A DNA stretch of 64,000 nucleotides from Microbacterium halophytorum (GTDB lineage Bacteria > Actinomycetota > Actinomycetes > Actinomycetales > Microbacteriaceae). The notes below the pieces were generated by a model, which was given only the letters and a program-made list of their open reading frames with translations, was not told the origin of the DNA and did not search any database. The stretch is taken from the NCBI RefSeq assembly GCF_002970975.1, contig NZ_KZ672982.1:519592-583591 (forward strand), read 5' to 3'. The translations under genes were made by a program, and so were the position numbers. Shown here one piece after another: positions 1 through 7,912 of this stretch; within the stretch, counting starts at the first letter, position 1, and each line of letters begins with the position of its first letter.

Positions 1-1146
1 GGGGATGCGCGTTCCGCGCACGTCGACGGCGAGCTCGCCGGCGGGCGCGCCGCCCGCGCTCGGCGCGTTTCTGTCCGGCTGAGCGCTCGGCCCGGCTGAC
101 GCTTCCGCCGCGGCTGGGTCGACGTACGCCATCGCAATGGGGTGCCCGAGCGTCGGGCCGAGCGCACCGCTCGTGACCTCCCCGACGGCCTTCCCGCCAA
201 GCAGCACGGGGGCGCCCGCGCGCGCCGCCCGGCGGCCGGGGAGCGACAGCCCGACGAGCACGCGGGCGCCCGGTCGCGGTTCCGCGCCCGCCTCGCCGAC
301 GAAGCCGGTCTTGCCCTCGGGGATGACCCGGCCCAGCCCCGCCTGCGCCGGCACGACGTCGCGCGTGAGCTCGTGGCCGTACAGCGGCATGCCCGCCTCG
401 AGCCGGAGCGTGTCCCGGGCGCCGAGCCCGGCGGGGACGAGGCCGTGCCCCTCGCCCGCCGCGAGGAGCGCCCGCCAGAGCGAACTCGCCATGCCGTTCT
501 CGATGAGCAGCTCGAAGCCGTCCTCGCCCGTGTAGCCCGTGCGTGCGATCAGGAGCGGCGCTCCCCCGAACGAGGCGTCGGTCCAGCCGTAGCCCCGCTG
601 CTCCGCCCACGGCGCACCGAGCGCCTCGATGCCCTCGGTGCGCTCGGCGATCGCCTGCGCCGCTGGGCCCTGCACCGCGATGAGGGCGTAGTCGTCCGAG
701 ACGTCCTCGACGTCGACGGCGCCGTCCGGACCCTGCCGAAACGCGCCGGCGCGCTCGGCCATCGCGTCCCTCACCGCTCCTCGGTTGCCGGCGTTCGCGA
801 TCACGAGGAAGCGATCGTCGCCGAGGCGATAGACGACGAGGTCGTCGATGACGCCGCCGTCCTCGGCGAGGATCATCGTGTACTTCGCTCGGCCGGATGC
901 CACGGCGGACAGCCGGCCGGCGAGCGCGTAGTCGAGGAAGCCCGCCGCGTCGGCGCCGTGCACGAAGATCTCCCCCATGTGCGACAGGTCGAACAGGCCG
1001 GCGGCCTCCCGCACGGCGGCGTGCTCGGCGAGATCGGAGCCGTACCGGACGGGCATCCGCCACCCGGCGAAGTCGGTGAATGCCGCGCCGAGCGCCTCGT
1101 GCTCGGCCGCCAGCGGCGTCTGGCGCGGCTCCTGCGCTTCGGTCAT
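1..1146 (-). CDS. gcvT: Aminomethyltransferase, glycine cleavage T protein (C-terminus cut by window edge)
   Basis: T protein of the cytoplasmic glycine cleavage system. It takes the aminomethyl group from the H-protein lipoyl arm to tetrahydrofolate, giving methylene-THF and ammonia. The 382 visible codons start at ATG 1146, preceded by GGGGAG. The N-terminus carries the family pattern DFAGWRMPV (about 25-33) and DLSHMGE (about 53-59). The catalytic aspartate lies in IDDLVVYRL (about 100-108). The reading frame stays open to base 1 and ends in VRGTRIP, close to the usual C-terminus, so only a few residues should be missing. A tandem glycine riboswitch lies directly upstream, which supports the call. 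Other gcv genes would be to the left, outside the window. Confidence 0.96.
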   Translation of the reverse strand, partial: MTEAQEPRQTPLAAEHEALGAAFTDFAGWRMPVRYGSDLAEHAAVREAAGLFDLSHMGEIFVHGADAAGFLDYALAGRLSAVASGRAKYTMILAEDGGVIDDLVVYRLGDDRFLVIANAGNRGAVRDAMAERAGAFRQGPDGAVDVEDVSDDYALIAVQGPAAQAIAERTEGIEALGAPWAEQRGYGWTDASFGGAPLLIARTGYTGEDGFELLIENGMASSLWRALLAAGEGHGLVPAGLGARDTLRLEAGMPLYGHELTRDVVPAQAGLGRVIPEGKTGFVGEAGAEPRPGARVLVGLSLPGRRAARAGAPVLLGGKAVGEVTSGALGPTLGHPIAMAYVDPAAAEASAGPSAQPDRNAPSAGGAPAGELAVDVRGTRIP

Positions 1147-1200
1147 CCGGGGCTCCCCTGTGCGAATGCGGTCACACGCCCGACGCGGGTGCGCCGTGCG

Positions 1201-1392
1201 GGACCCCCTCTGTCATGGGCCTGAGAGCTTCGGCGTATTCGCCTTGCACCTTCGGCGGGACCGGCGGCGCCCGAGCGCAGCGCGATCCGCTTTTCAGAGC
1301 GGCCTGGTCTGCTGCGGTATCTGTACCTGAGAGATTGGCGGGGAGCTTGCTCCTTCGGTGCCCGGTTCATCCGGGCTCTCCCGCGGCAGACC
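1201..1392 (-). ncRNA. Tandem glycine riboswitch (gcvT motif) upstream of gcvT
   Basis: Read on the minus strand, two consecutive glycine aptamers can be followed. The first runs from GGGAGAGCCC through CACCGAAGGAGC to AATCTCTCAGG and ends near CAGACC. The second runs from CTCTGAAAAGCGG through GCCGAAGGTGCAA to AGCTCTCAGGCCC and CAGAGGGG. These are the conserved glycine aptamer blocks, and the two-aptamer layout is standard for this class. The RNA ends about 55 bases before the gcvT start and should switch gcvT on when glycine is high. Confidence 0.93.
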
Positions 1393-1716
1393 CTGGGCGC
1401 CGGACGCCGTAGGCGGCGTCGGAGGCCCAAGGGCCGATATTCAGTTGTCCGCCGCCAGCGGCGGCCGTTGCGGAAAGCGTACGACAGGAGGTGCGCCCGC
1501 CGATACCCCCGGCGCTGACGGTGCTGTCTCCCGGCCGCGCCCCGCCGCCCCGGTCGCAGACGAAGCGCCGTTCTTCGAGATCTTCGCGCGTCATCTGTCA
1601 CCGCGGCGGGAGCGGCAGAACGCGGATCGCACCGACGTGTCACGTCCGGGGCCTCGCCGGTGTCGTATGGGCGAGAGGGTGCGGCACGCGCACCCGCAGC
1701 GCGAGGAGTGAGACAG
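1393..1716. other. Divergent intergenic region between the gcvT riboswitch and the ECF41 operon
   Basis: About 320 bases with no convincing gene. The left part should hold the gcvT promoter (transcription leftwards). The right part holds two TGTCAC sequences (1596-1601 and 1638-1643) that resemble the -35 element of ECF41 promoters, and a GAGGAG ribosome site at 1703-1708. Short ORFs here are shadows. Confidence 0.6.
1638..1667 (+). promoter_or_regulatory. Candidate ECF41-type autoregulated promoter
   Basis: TGTCACG at 1638-1644 is followed 19 bases later by CGTA (1664-1667), upstream of the decarboxylase-like gene and its sigma factor. ECF41 factors are known to drive their own operon from promoters with a TGTCACA -35 and a CGTC -10. 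The -35 match is good. The -10 and the spacing are imperfect, so this is a candidate only. Confidence 0.35.
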
Positions 1717-2298
1717 ATGCCCAGCAGGTTCCGGATCCCCAAGGCCCGCATCACCGGCGCGTACGGCGCCGTCGTGAAAGCGATCGCGAAGCGGATGACG
1801 GGGGGCGAGATCCCCGACAACGGCTACGTGCTCTGGCACAACCGCCGTGTGATGAACGGCGTGCTCGGCATCGAGCGCAGTGCCGCCAGGTGGAACGCGC
1901 TCGACGCGAACCTGTCGTCATACGCGACGATGGCCGCGGCCGGCTCCATCGGCTGCAGCTGGTGCCTCGACTACGGCTACTTCGAGGCGCACAACGCGGG
2001 CCTCGACCTCGCGAAGGTGCGCGAGGTGCCTCGGTGGCGCGAGAGCGACGTGTTCACGCCCCTCGAGCGCGACGTTCTGGAGTACGCCGAGGCGATGACG
2101 GTCACACCGCCCGTCGTCACGGACGAGCTCTCGGCGCGCCTGCTCGACGCCCTCGGCGCACCCGCCATGGTCGAGCTGACGCAGCTCGTCGCGCTCGAGA
2201 ACATGCGGTCGCGGTTCAACTCGGCCGTGGGGCTGGAGAGCCAGGGCTTCTCCGACGTGTGCGAGCTCCCCCTCGCGACGCGTTCCGCGGCCGCGTAG
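1717..2298 (+). CDS. Carboxymuconolactone decarboxylase / AhpD-like family protein
   Basis: A 193-residue AhpD-fold protein. ATG 1717 is chosen because GAGGAG lies 8 bases upstream; an upstream in-frame ATG at 1660 has no ribosome site. The redox-type motif CSWC with following aspartate (about residues 79-83) is the family's CxxC. The true substrate is unknown. Proteins of this kind are the usual genomic partners of ECF41 sigma factors (the COE group: carboxymuconolactone decarboxylase, oxidoreductase or epimerase). The ECF41 gene starts only 10 bases after this stop, so the pair is an operon. A role in redox or aromatic-compound stress is inference. Confidence 0.85.
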   Translation: MPSRFRIPKARITGAYGAVVKAIAKRMTGGEIPDNGYVLWHNRRVMNGVLGIERSAARWNALDANLSSYATMAAAGSIGCSWCLDYGYFEAHNAGLDLAKVREVPRWRESDVFTPLERDVLEYAEAMTVTPPVVTDELSARLLDALGAPAMVELTQLVALENMRSRFNSAVGLESQGFSDVCELPLATRSAAA

Positions 2299-2308
2299 CG
2301 TCGGGCGC

Positions 2309-3178
2309 ATGGGCGACGACGGCTTCACACAGCACAGGGGGCTGCTGTTCACGATCGCGTACGAGATCCTCGGCTCCGTCTCCGACGCGGAGGACGTCGT
2401 GCAGGAGTCGTGGATCCGCTGGAACGACGCGGACCGGGCGTCGGTGCGCGACGTGCGCGCCTACCTCGCGCGCGTCGTGACCAGGCAGGCGCTCAACCGC
2501 GTGCGCACCGTGAGCCGGCGCCGCGAGGACTACGTCGGGCCGTGGCTGCCCGAACCGATCCTCACGACGCGGGACATCGCCGACGACACGGTGCTCGCGG
2601 AGAGCGTCTCGACGGCGATGCTCCTCGTGCTCGAGACCCTCGGACCGCTCGAGCGCGCCGTGTTCGTGCTGCACGAGGTGTTCGCCTTCGACTACGACGA
2701 GATCGCCGGCGCGGTCGATCGCCGAACGGATGCCGTGCGGCAGATCGCCCGGCGGGCGCGCGCCCACGTCGAGGCGCGGCGCCCGAGGGTCGAGGTGACG
2801 CCTGGCGAGGCCGCGGAGGCCGTCGAGCGCTTCAGGGTCGCGGCGTCGACGGGCGACGTGCAGGCGCTCGTCGACGTGCTGGCGCCCGACGTCGTGTTCC
2901 TCTCCGACGGCGGCGGCCGCGTCACGGCCGCACGCCGCCCCGTCGTGGGCGTCGACCGGGTGCTGCGCTTCATGGAGGGGCTCCTCGCGCAGTACCCCGA
3001 CACGCGGCTCGAGCCGGCGGCCGTGAACGGCGGCCCCGGCCTGCGCGTGATGGTCGACGGCGCGCTCGACGGCGCGGTCTCGTTCGGGTTCGACGGCCCG
3101 AGGATCCGGGCGGCATACTACGTGCGCAACCCGGAGAAGCTCGCCTCCCTCGCCGGCCCCGTGCGGCTGACTCGCTAG
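2309..3178 (+). CDS. sigJ: ECF41-family RNA polymerase sigma factor (SigJ-like) with SnoaL-like C-terminal domain
   Basis: Extracytoplasmic-function sigma factor of 289 residues. Region 2 includes AEDVVQESWIRW (about 27-38). Region 4 includes YDEIAGAVDRRTDAVRQ (about 130-146). A SnoaL-like extension covers about 165-280. The three ECF41 signatures are present or nearly so: WLPEP in the linker, DGGGR (consensus DGGGK) and NPEKL (consensus NPDKL) near the C-terminus. In this family the C-terminal domain takes the place of an anti-sigma factor and controls activity. The partner gene lies 10 bases upstream. The TAG stop shares the palindrome CTAG (3175-3178) with the stop of the convergent thiD-tenA gene. 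Confidence 0.93.
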   Translation: MGDDGFTQHRGLLFTIAYEILGSVSDAEDVVQESWIRWNDADRASVRDVRAYLARVVTRQALNRVRTVSRRREDYVGPWLPEPILTTRDIADDTVLAESVSTAMLLVLETLGPLERAVFVLHEVFAFDYDEIAGAVDRRTDAVRQIARRARAHVEARRPRVEVTPGEAAEAVERFRVAASTGDVQALVDVLAPDVVFLSDGGGRVTAARRPVVGVDRVLRFMEGLLAQYPDTRLEPAAVNGGPGLRVMVDGALDGAVSFGFDGPRIRAAYYVRNPEKLASLAGPVRLTR

Positions 3179-4710
3179 ACCGCGACGCGGACGCCCTGCG
3201 CCTGCGCGAAGAAGTCGCGTTCGAGCTGCGAGGCGACGTCGAACGCCCGGCGCATGCGGGCCAGCGTCGGGGCCTGGGCACGACGCGCCGCCCGCTGAGC
3301 GAACTCCCGCGCCCGCCTCGCGGCCTCCGCGAACGCCGGATCGGCGTAGGTCTCGAGCCAGTCGCCGTACGGGTGACCATCGTGGTTCCCGGCGACCAGC
3401 TGCCGCCCGACGTCGTCGTAGATCCAGAAGCACGGCAGCACCGCCGCGGTGAGCACGGCATAGTCGCCGGCGTCAGCCGCGTCCGTCAGGTGGGCGAGGT
3501 ACGCCGCCGTCTGCGGCGACGGCGGCGCGTCGCGGTCGGCCCCGTGCGCGCGGTGCAGCGCCATCTCCGTCTCGACGCAGCTCCGCGACGCCGCGCGCCA
3601 GAACTCCCGCTCCTCGGCGGTCGGCGCGAGGTCGGCGGCCCGCGACATCACGGACGCATAGCGGCGCAGGTACACCGCGTCCTGGGTGAGATAGATGCGG
3701 AATCGCTCGCGATCGAGCGTGCCGTCGGCTAGCGAGCTGACGAAGTCGTCGCGCATGATCCCTTCGCGGATCTCGAGGATGTCCTCCCACCAGGCGTCGA
3801 GCTCGGCGGACCGGCGGGGCGGCAGGACGCCCGCGCGCTGCGACCAGCCGTGGTCGAGCGGCCCGTGCCCGCCGGGCGTGCCGACATCGAGCGCGCTCGC
3901 CGCGCGGATCGCGCCTCGGACGACATCGCGCGCGAGCGCGACCGACCACGCCCAATCGGCGTGAGCGCCGGACGCGGCCTCCCCCGGCGTGCGCATCCGC
4001 CGCGCGTGGATGGCCGCGAGCGCCGACGACAGCGTGCACCCGGTGCCGTGCGTGCTCGTCGTCTCGATCCGTGCGCCGTCGAACTGCGCGACGACCCCGG
4101 AGGCGCCGACGAGCGCATCCGGGCAGCCAGCGCCGCCGAGGTGGCCGCCCTTCGCGAGCACGAGGGCGCCGATCCGCGCCGCGACCGCTCGGGCCTGGGC
4201 GAGCGCACCCCGCCAGGAGTCGGCGACCGGCTCGCCCGCGAGGACGGCGAGCTCGGGAAGGTTCGGCGTGACGACGTCGGCGAGGCCCGCGATCCGGAGG
4301 AGGGTCCGCTCAGCATCCGGGTCGAGCAGCCGATCGCCGCTCGTCGCGACCATGACGGGGTCGAGCACGGTCACAGGCCGCTCGTCGAGCCTCTCGAGCC
4401 AGTCGGCGACCGCCGACGCCGTGTCGGCGCTGCCGAGCATCCCGATCTTGATCGCGTCGATCCGGATGTCCGCGGCGACGGCGTCCAGCTGCTGCACCAC
4501 GAACGCGGGCGGCACGGGGTGAACGCCGGTGACGCCCTGCGTGTTCTGCGCCGTCAGCGCCGTCAGCGCGGCCATGCCGTAACCGCCCGTCGCCTGGATC
4601 GCTTTCAGATCGGCCTGGATGCCGGCGCCGCCCGACGGGTCCGAGCCCGCGATCGACAGGACGTTCGGAATCGGCTCCGCCCCGGTGACGGGCGCACTGG
4701 TCTGCGTCAT
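3175..4710 (-). CDS. thiD: ThiD-TenA fusion: HMP/HMP-P kinase plus thiaminase II-like domain
   Basis: Bifunctional thiamine enzyme of 511 residues. The N-terminal 270 residues are ThiD, which phosphorylates hydroxymethylpyrimidine twice: SIAGSDPSGGAGIQADLKA near residue 20 and the anion-hole motif GTGCTLSSA near 220. The C-terminal 215 residues are TenA, which salvages pyrimidine from degraded thiamine. The active-site cysteine lies in VLPCFWIYDDVG, and YADPAF follows. ATG 4710 is preferred because GGAGG lies 10 bases upstream; ATG 4719 would sit one base from that site. A TPP riboswitch precedes the gene, so expression should fall when thiamine pyrophosphate is plentiful. Confidence 0.95.
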   Translation of the reverse strand: MTQTSAPVTGAEPIPNVLSIAGSDPSGGAGIQADLKAIQATGGYGMAALTALTAQNTQGVTGVHPVPPAFVVQQLDAVAADIRIDAIKIGMLGSADTASAVADWLERLDERPVTVLDPVMVATSGDRLLDPDAERTLLRIAGLADVVTPNLPELAVLAGEPVADSWRGALAQARAVAARIGALVLAKGGHLGGAGCPDALVGASGVVAQFDGARIETTSTHGTGCTLSSALAAIHARRMRTPGEAASGAHADWAWSVALARDVVRGAIRAASALDVGTPGGHGPLDHGWSQRAGVLPPRRSAELDAWWEDILEIREGIMRDDFVSSLADGTLDRERFRIYLTQDAVYLRRYASVMSRAADLAPTAEEREFWRAASRSCVETEMALHRAHGADRDAPPSPQTAAYLAHLTDAADAGDYAVLTAAVLPCFWIYDDVGRQLVAGNHDGHPYGDWLETYADPAFAEAARRAREFAQRAARRAQAPTLARMRRAFDVASQLERDFFAQAQGVRVAV

Positions 4711-4725
4711 GATGGACATCCCTCC

Positions 4726-4802
4726 GCTCGCGTGAACGAGATCAGGTTCTGCGGGTGTGTTCTCAGTCCCCGGTGGGGACACCCCGTGTCTTCTCCGCGA
4801 GC
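4726..4802 (-). ncRNA. TPP (THI-box) riboswitch
   Basis: On the minus strand the conserved blocks GGGGTG, CTGAGA and ACCCGCAGAACCTGATC appear in order. A 7-bp closing stem forms between GCTCGCG and CGCGAGC. It sits 15 bases upstream of the thiD-tenA start. The ribosome site follows the closing stem directly, so control at translation is the likely mechanism (inference). Confidence 0.95.
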
Positions 4803-4887
4803 CTACGGCACCGCGTTCGGCGGCGCACACCGGGCGTCCGGCGCGCTCGGCGCGGGCATCCGGGCGCCGGTCGGTAGGCTCGGGTGC

Positions 4888-5556
4888 GTGAATTCCGCCG
4901 AGACCGAGCCGATCCGCGTCGCCGTGTCGACCGCGATCTTCTCCATCCGGAGCGGGCCGGGGGGCGACTCCCTGATGCTCCCGCTGGTGCGGCGCACGCG
5001 CGAGCCGTTCCTCGACCGATGGGCTCTCCCCGGCGGGTGGCTCGGCGCCGCCGAGGGGCTCGACTCCGCGGCGTCCCGCACGCTCGAGGAGACGACGGCG
5101 CTGACGCCGAGCTATCTCGAGCAGCTCTACGCGTTCGGCGATGTCGACCGCTCCCCGACGCGCGTCGTCTCGGTCGTGTACTGGGCGATGCTGCGCCAGG
5201 ACCACGTCGAGGAGCAGCGCGCGGCGGCGGCGCCCGCCCCCAACGTCGAGTGGTTCGACGTCGACGGGTTGCCGGAGCTCGCCTTCGACCACAACCGGAT
5301 CGTCGACTACGCCGTCTGGCGCCTGCGGAACAAGGTCGGCTACAGCCGCATCGCGGCGGGCCTCCTCCCCGATCGCTTCACGCTCACAGAGCTGCGCGAG
5401 GTCTACGAACTGGTGCTCGGCCGCCGCCTCGATCCATCGAACTTCCGCAGGCTCATCGAGACGTCGGAGGACCTCATCCCGACCGAGGAGTTCCGCACGG
5501 GCAAGCACCGCCCCGCCCGCCTGTATCGGTACGACGCGGAGCTCAGCGCGGCCTGA
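4888..5556 (+). CDS. NrtR-like regulator: degenerate Nudix domain plus winged helix
   Basis: A 222-residue protein with an N-terminal Nudix fold and a C-terminal winged helix ending in the HRPARLYRYD region typical of NrtR-type repressors. The Nudix box begins GGWLGAAEGLDSAAS but continues RTLEETTAL, so the consensus REUXEE is broken: Glu to Thr after the Arg, and one of the paired Glu lost. That fits a ligand-sensing rather than hydrolytic role. GTG 4888 is chosen because TAGGCT (4875-4880) lies 7 bases before it, the leaderless-promoter arrangement common in this window. NrtR proteins usually control NAD metabolism; no such target is adjacent. It is divergent from the thiamine gene. Confidence 0.82.
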   Translation: MNSAETEPIRVAVSTAIFSIRSGPGGDSLMLPLVRRTREPFLDRWALPGGWLGAAEGLDSAASRTLEETTALTPSYLEQLYAFGDVDRSPTRVVSVVYWAMLRQDHVEEQRAAAAPAPNVEWFDVDGLPELAFDHNRIVDYAVWRLRNKVGYSRIAAGLLPDRFTLTELREVYELVLGRRLDPSNFRRLIETSEDLIPTEEFRTGKHRPARLYRYDAELSAA

Positions 5557-5597
5557 CCGGGCCCCGGATGCCCCGGCGACGCCCGCGAGAAACATCG

Positions 5598-5656
5598 CCG
5601 CGGTCGCAAATTTCACCCTTTGACCGGGGATTTTGACGCGGAATCTGCGACCTCGG
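5598..5656. repeat. Imperfect inverted repeat in a convergent intergenic gap
   Basis: CCGCGGTCGCAAATT (from 5598) and its near reverse complement (5641-5656) flank a 27-base loop between the Nudix regulator (+) and the ABC transporter (-). GGTCGCA-ATT is the conserved arm. It could act as a bidirectional terminator or a regulator site. No T-tract is clear. Confidence 0.35.
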
Positions 5657-5703
5657 CGGGTGATTCCCGGACGATCCGGAGGCCGTGGTGCCCTGGGCGG
5701 GCG

Positions 5704-7563
5704 TCAGCGGCCGAGCTGCTCGGCGGCGAGCGCGGCGTACAGGCCGCCGCGGGCCATCAGCTCCGCGTGCGTGCCCGATTCCGCGATCCGCCCGGCGTCG
5801 ACGACGTGGATCACGTCGGCGTCGATCACGGTCGACAGGCGGTGCGCCACCGACAGGGTCGTGCGACCGCGCGCCGCATGGTCGAGCGCCTCCTGCACGA
5901 TGCGCTCGCTCACCGTGTCGAGCGCGCTCGTCGCCTCGTCGAGGAGGAGGACGGGCGGGTCCTTCAGCAGCACGCGGGCGATCGCGATGCGCTGCTTCTC
6001 GCCGCCCGAGAGCCGATACCCGCGTTCGCCGACGACGGTGTCGTAGCCCTTCTCGAACGAGGCGATCACGTGATGGATGTTCGCACGCCGGCACGCGTCG
6101 ACGAGCTCCTCGTCGGTGGCATCGGGCTTCGCGTAGCGGAGGTTCTCGGCGACCGTGGCGTGGAACAGGTAGGTCTCCTGAGACACGATGCCGACATGGT
6201 CGATGATCGACTCCTGCGTCAGCGTGCGCACGTCCGCGCCGGCGAAGCGGACCTCACCGCTCGAGGCCTCGTACATCCGGGGCGCCAGGTACAGCACCGT
6301 CGTCTTGCCCGCGCCGCTCGGCCCGACGAACGCGACGTGCTGGCCGGGGTCGACGGCGAACGACGCGCTGTCGAGCGTCGGGCGGGAATCGGGCGAGGCG
6401 TCGGGGTACCGGAACGTCACCTCGCGGAACTCGACGCTGCCGAGCGGTCCTGCGGCGTCGGTCGCAGCGATCGCGTCTGGTGCGTCCATGATCGCCGGTT
6501 GCAGGTCGAGGTACTCGAAGATGCGCGCGAACAGGGCCCGCGACGTCTGGATCTCGAGAGCGACCCGCATCAGGCTCGTCAGCGGCTGCAGCAGACGCGC
6601 CTGCACCGTCGTGAAGGCGACGATCGCCCCGGCCGTGATCGAACCGGCATCCGCTGTCAGCAGGAAGCCCGCGACCAGATAGATTGCGGCGGGCACGCTC
6701 GCGATCAGCACATGCACGACGGCGAAGAACACCTGCCCGCTCATCGCCTGGCGCACCTGCAGCCGCACCTGGTTGCGATTCTCTCCCGCGTACCGCTCCG
6801 ATTCCGTCCGCTGCCGATTGAACGCCTTCGACAGCATGATGCCCGAGACGCTCAGCGTCTCCTGCGTGATCGCGGTCAATTCGCTCAGCGAGCGCTGCGT
6901 CTCGGCGGCGATGCGGGCGCGCATCTGGCCGACGCGACGCTGCACGATCACGAGGGGTGGCATGATCACGAGCGAGATCAGCGTCAGCCGCCAGTCGATC
7001 AGGATCATCGCGACGAGCGACGCGATCACGGTGACAGCGTTGCCCAGGATGCTCGTGACGGTGTTGGTGAGGACGCCGGAGACTCCGCCGACGTCGTTCT
7101 GCAGCCGCGACTGGATCGCGCCCGTCTTCGTCCGTGTGAAGAAGCCGAGCTCCATCGACTGCAGGTGCTCGAACATCCGTACGCGCAGGTCGCCCGTGAC
7201 CTGATTGCCTACCGTCGAGGTGAACCACGTCTGCACGGCGCTGATGCCGGCGCCGAGCACATACAGTCCGACCATTCCGCAGACGAGCCACGCCAGCAGG
7301 GGCACGTCGACGACACCTGACTGCGGGAAGAGCGCCTCGTCGAAGACCCTCTGGATCATGAGCGGCGGCACAACGGCGACGGCCGCCCCCGCGATGACGA
7401 GAGCCGCGGTGACGGCGATCTTGCCGCGGTACGGCGTGAACAGCGCGATGACGCGGCGCCCGAGGTCCCGCACCTCCGGCGCCTGCGCGTTCTGCTCACG
7501 CAGTGCGCGCTCGTCGACGCCGCGCATGCCGCGCGCGCCGCCCATTCCTCTGCCCATGCTCAC
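5704..7563 (-). CDS. ABC transporter, fused permease and ATP-binding subunit (multidrug/lipid exporter type)
   Basis: Half-transporter of 619 residues. The N-terminal membrane domain (about 40-330) has six predicted helices. The C-terminal nucleotide-binding domain has Walker A GPSGAGKTT, Q-loop SQETYLF, signature LSGGEKQR, Walker B VLLLDEAT and switch His in AHRLST. It should act in the plasma membrane as a homodimer, or with a partner not seen here. The start is GTG 7563 or ATG 7557; neither has a strong ribosome site. The first residues are rich in Met, Gly and Arg (MGRGMGGARGMRG). The substrate cannot be told from sequence. Confidence 0.93.
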   Translation of the reverse strand: MSMGRGMGGARGMRGVDERALREQNAQAPEVRDLGRRVIALFTPYRGKIAVTAALVIAGAAVAVVPPLMIQRVFDEALFPQSGVVDVPLLAWLVCGMVGLYVLGAGISAVQTWFTSTVGNQVTGDLRVRMFEHLQSMELGFFTRTKTGAIQSRLQNDVGGVSGVLTNTVTSILGNAVTVIASLVAMILIDWRLTLISLVIMPPLVIVQRRVGQMRARIAAETQRSLSELTAITQETLSVSGIMLSKAFNRQRTESERYAGENRNQVRLQVRQAMSGQVFFAVVHVLIASVPAAIYLVAGFLLTADAGSITAGAIVAFTTVQARLLQPLTSLMRVALEIQTSRALFARIFEYLDLQPAIMDAPDAIAATDAAGPLGSVEFREVTFRYPDASPDSRPTLDSASFAVDPGQHVAFVGPSGAGKTTVLYLAPRMYEASSGEVRFAGADVRTLTQESIIDHVGIVSQETYLFHATVAENLRYAKPDATDEELVDACRRANIHHVIASFEKGYDTVVGERGYRLSGGEKQRIAIARVLLKDPPVLLLDEATSALDTVSERIVQEALDHAARGRTTLSVAHRLSTVIDADVIHVVDAGRIAESGTHAELMARGGLYAALAAEQLGR

Positions 7564-7912
7564 CGGGCCAGCCTATGGCGCGGCCGCCGCGAGGGCTCCG
7601 GATGCCGGAGACGGCCGATCGCGGATGCACTTCAGGATCGGACAGGCGGGCTGTGCCTCCCGCCCGGATGAGCGGGGTGCGACACGCCCCCGCACGTTGC
7701 GCCGGCGCGTCCGGTGCATGACCACCCCGTGACATCCGGTCTCGCCGCAGCGAATATCGGCCTTCTCGGAATGTTCATCACGATACTGGGGTTAGTCTTA
7801 TCTGCTGCGGTTCCGCACCGCAGCGCCTTCGGCCGTTCTCGGCGCTCAGCGCCGACGGCCCGCCGTGTTCATTACCGTGAGCGGCACGTCCACCACCCTA
7901 GGAGCCCCTTCC
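7564..7912 (+). promoter_or_regulatory. Long leader with two strong hairpins upstream of the MFS pump
   Basis: About 350 bases without a supported gene. Two hairpins stand in tandem before the MFS start. Hairpin 1 has arms GCTGCGG (7804-7810) and CCGCAGC (7818-7824). Hairpin 2 pairs GGCCGT+CGGCGC with GCGCCG+ACGGCC (7831-7860), with a 3-base bulge and a TCA loop. No T-run follows, so simple termination is not obvious. A translation-linked or protein-linked control of pump expression is possible. An open frame crosses the region in another phase without a clear ribosome site. Confidence 0.45.

Noticed and set aside
4711..5616. Extended N-terminus of the ThiD-TenA frame
   Set aside because: It would run through the TPP riboswitch and the opposite-strand Nudix gene; the good ribosome site supports ATG 4710.
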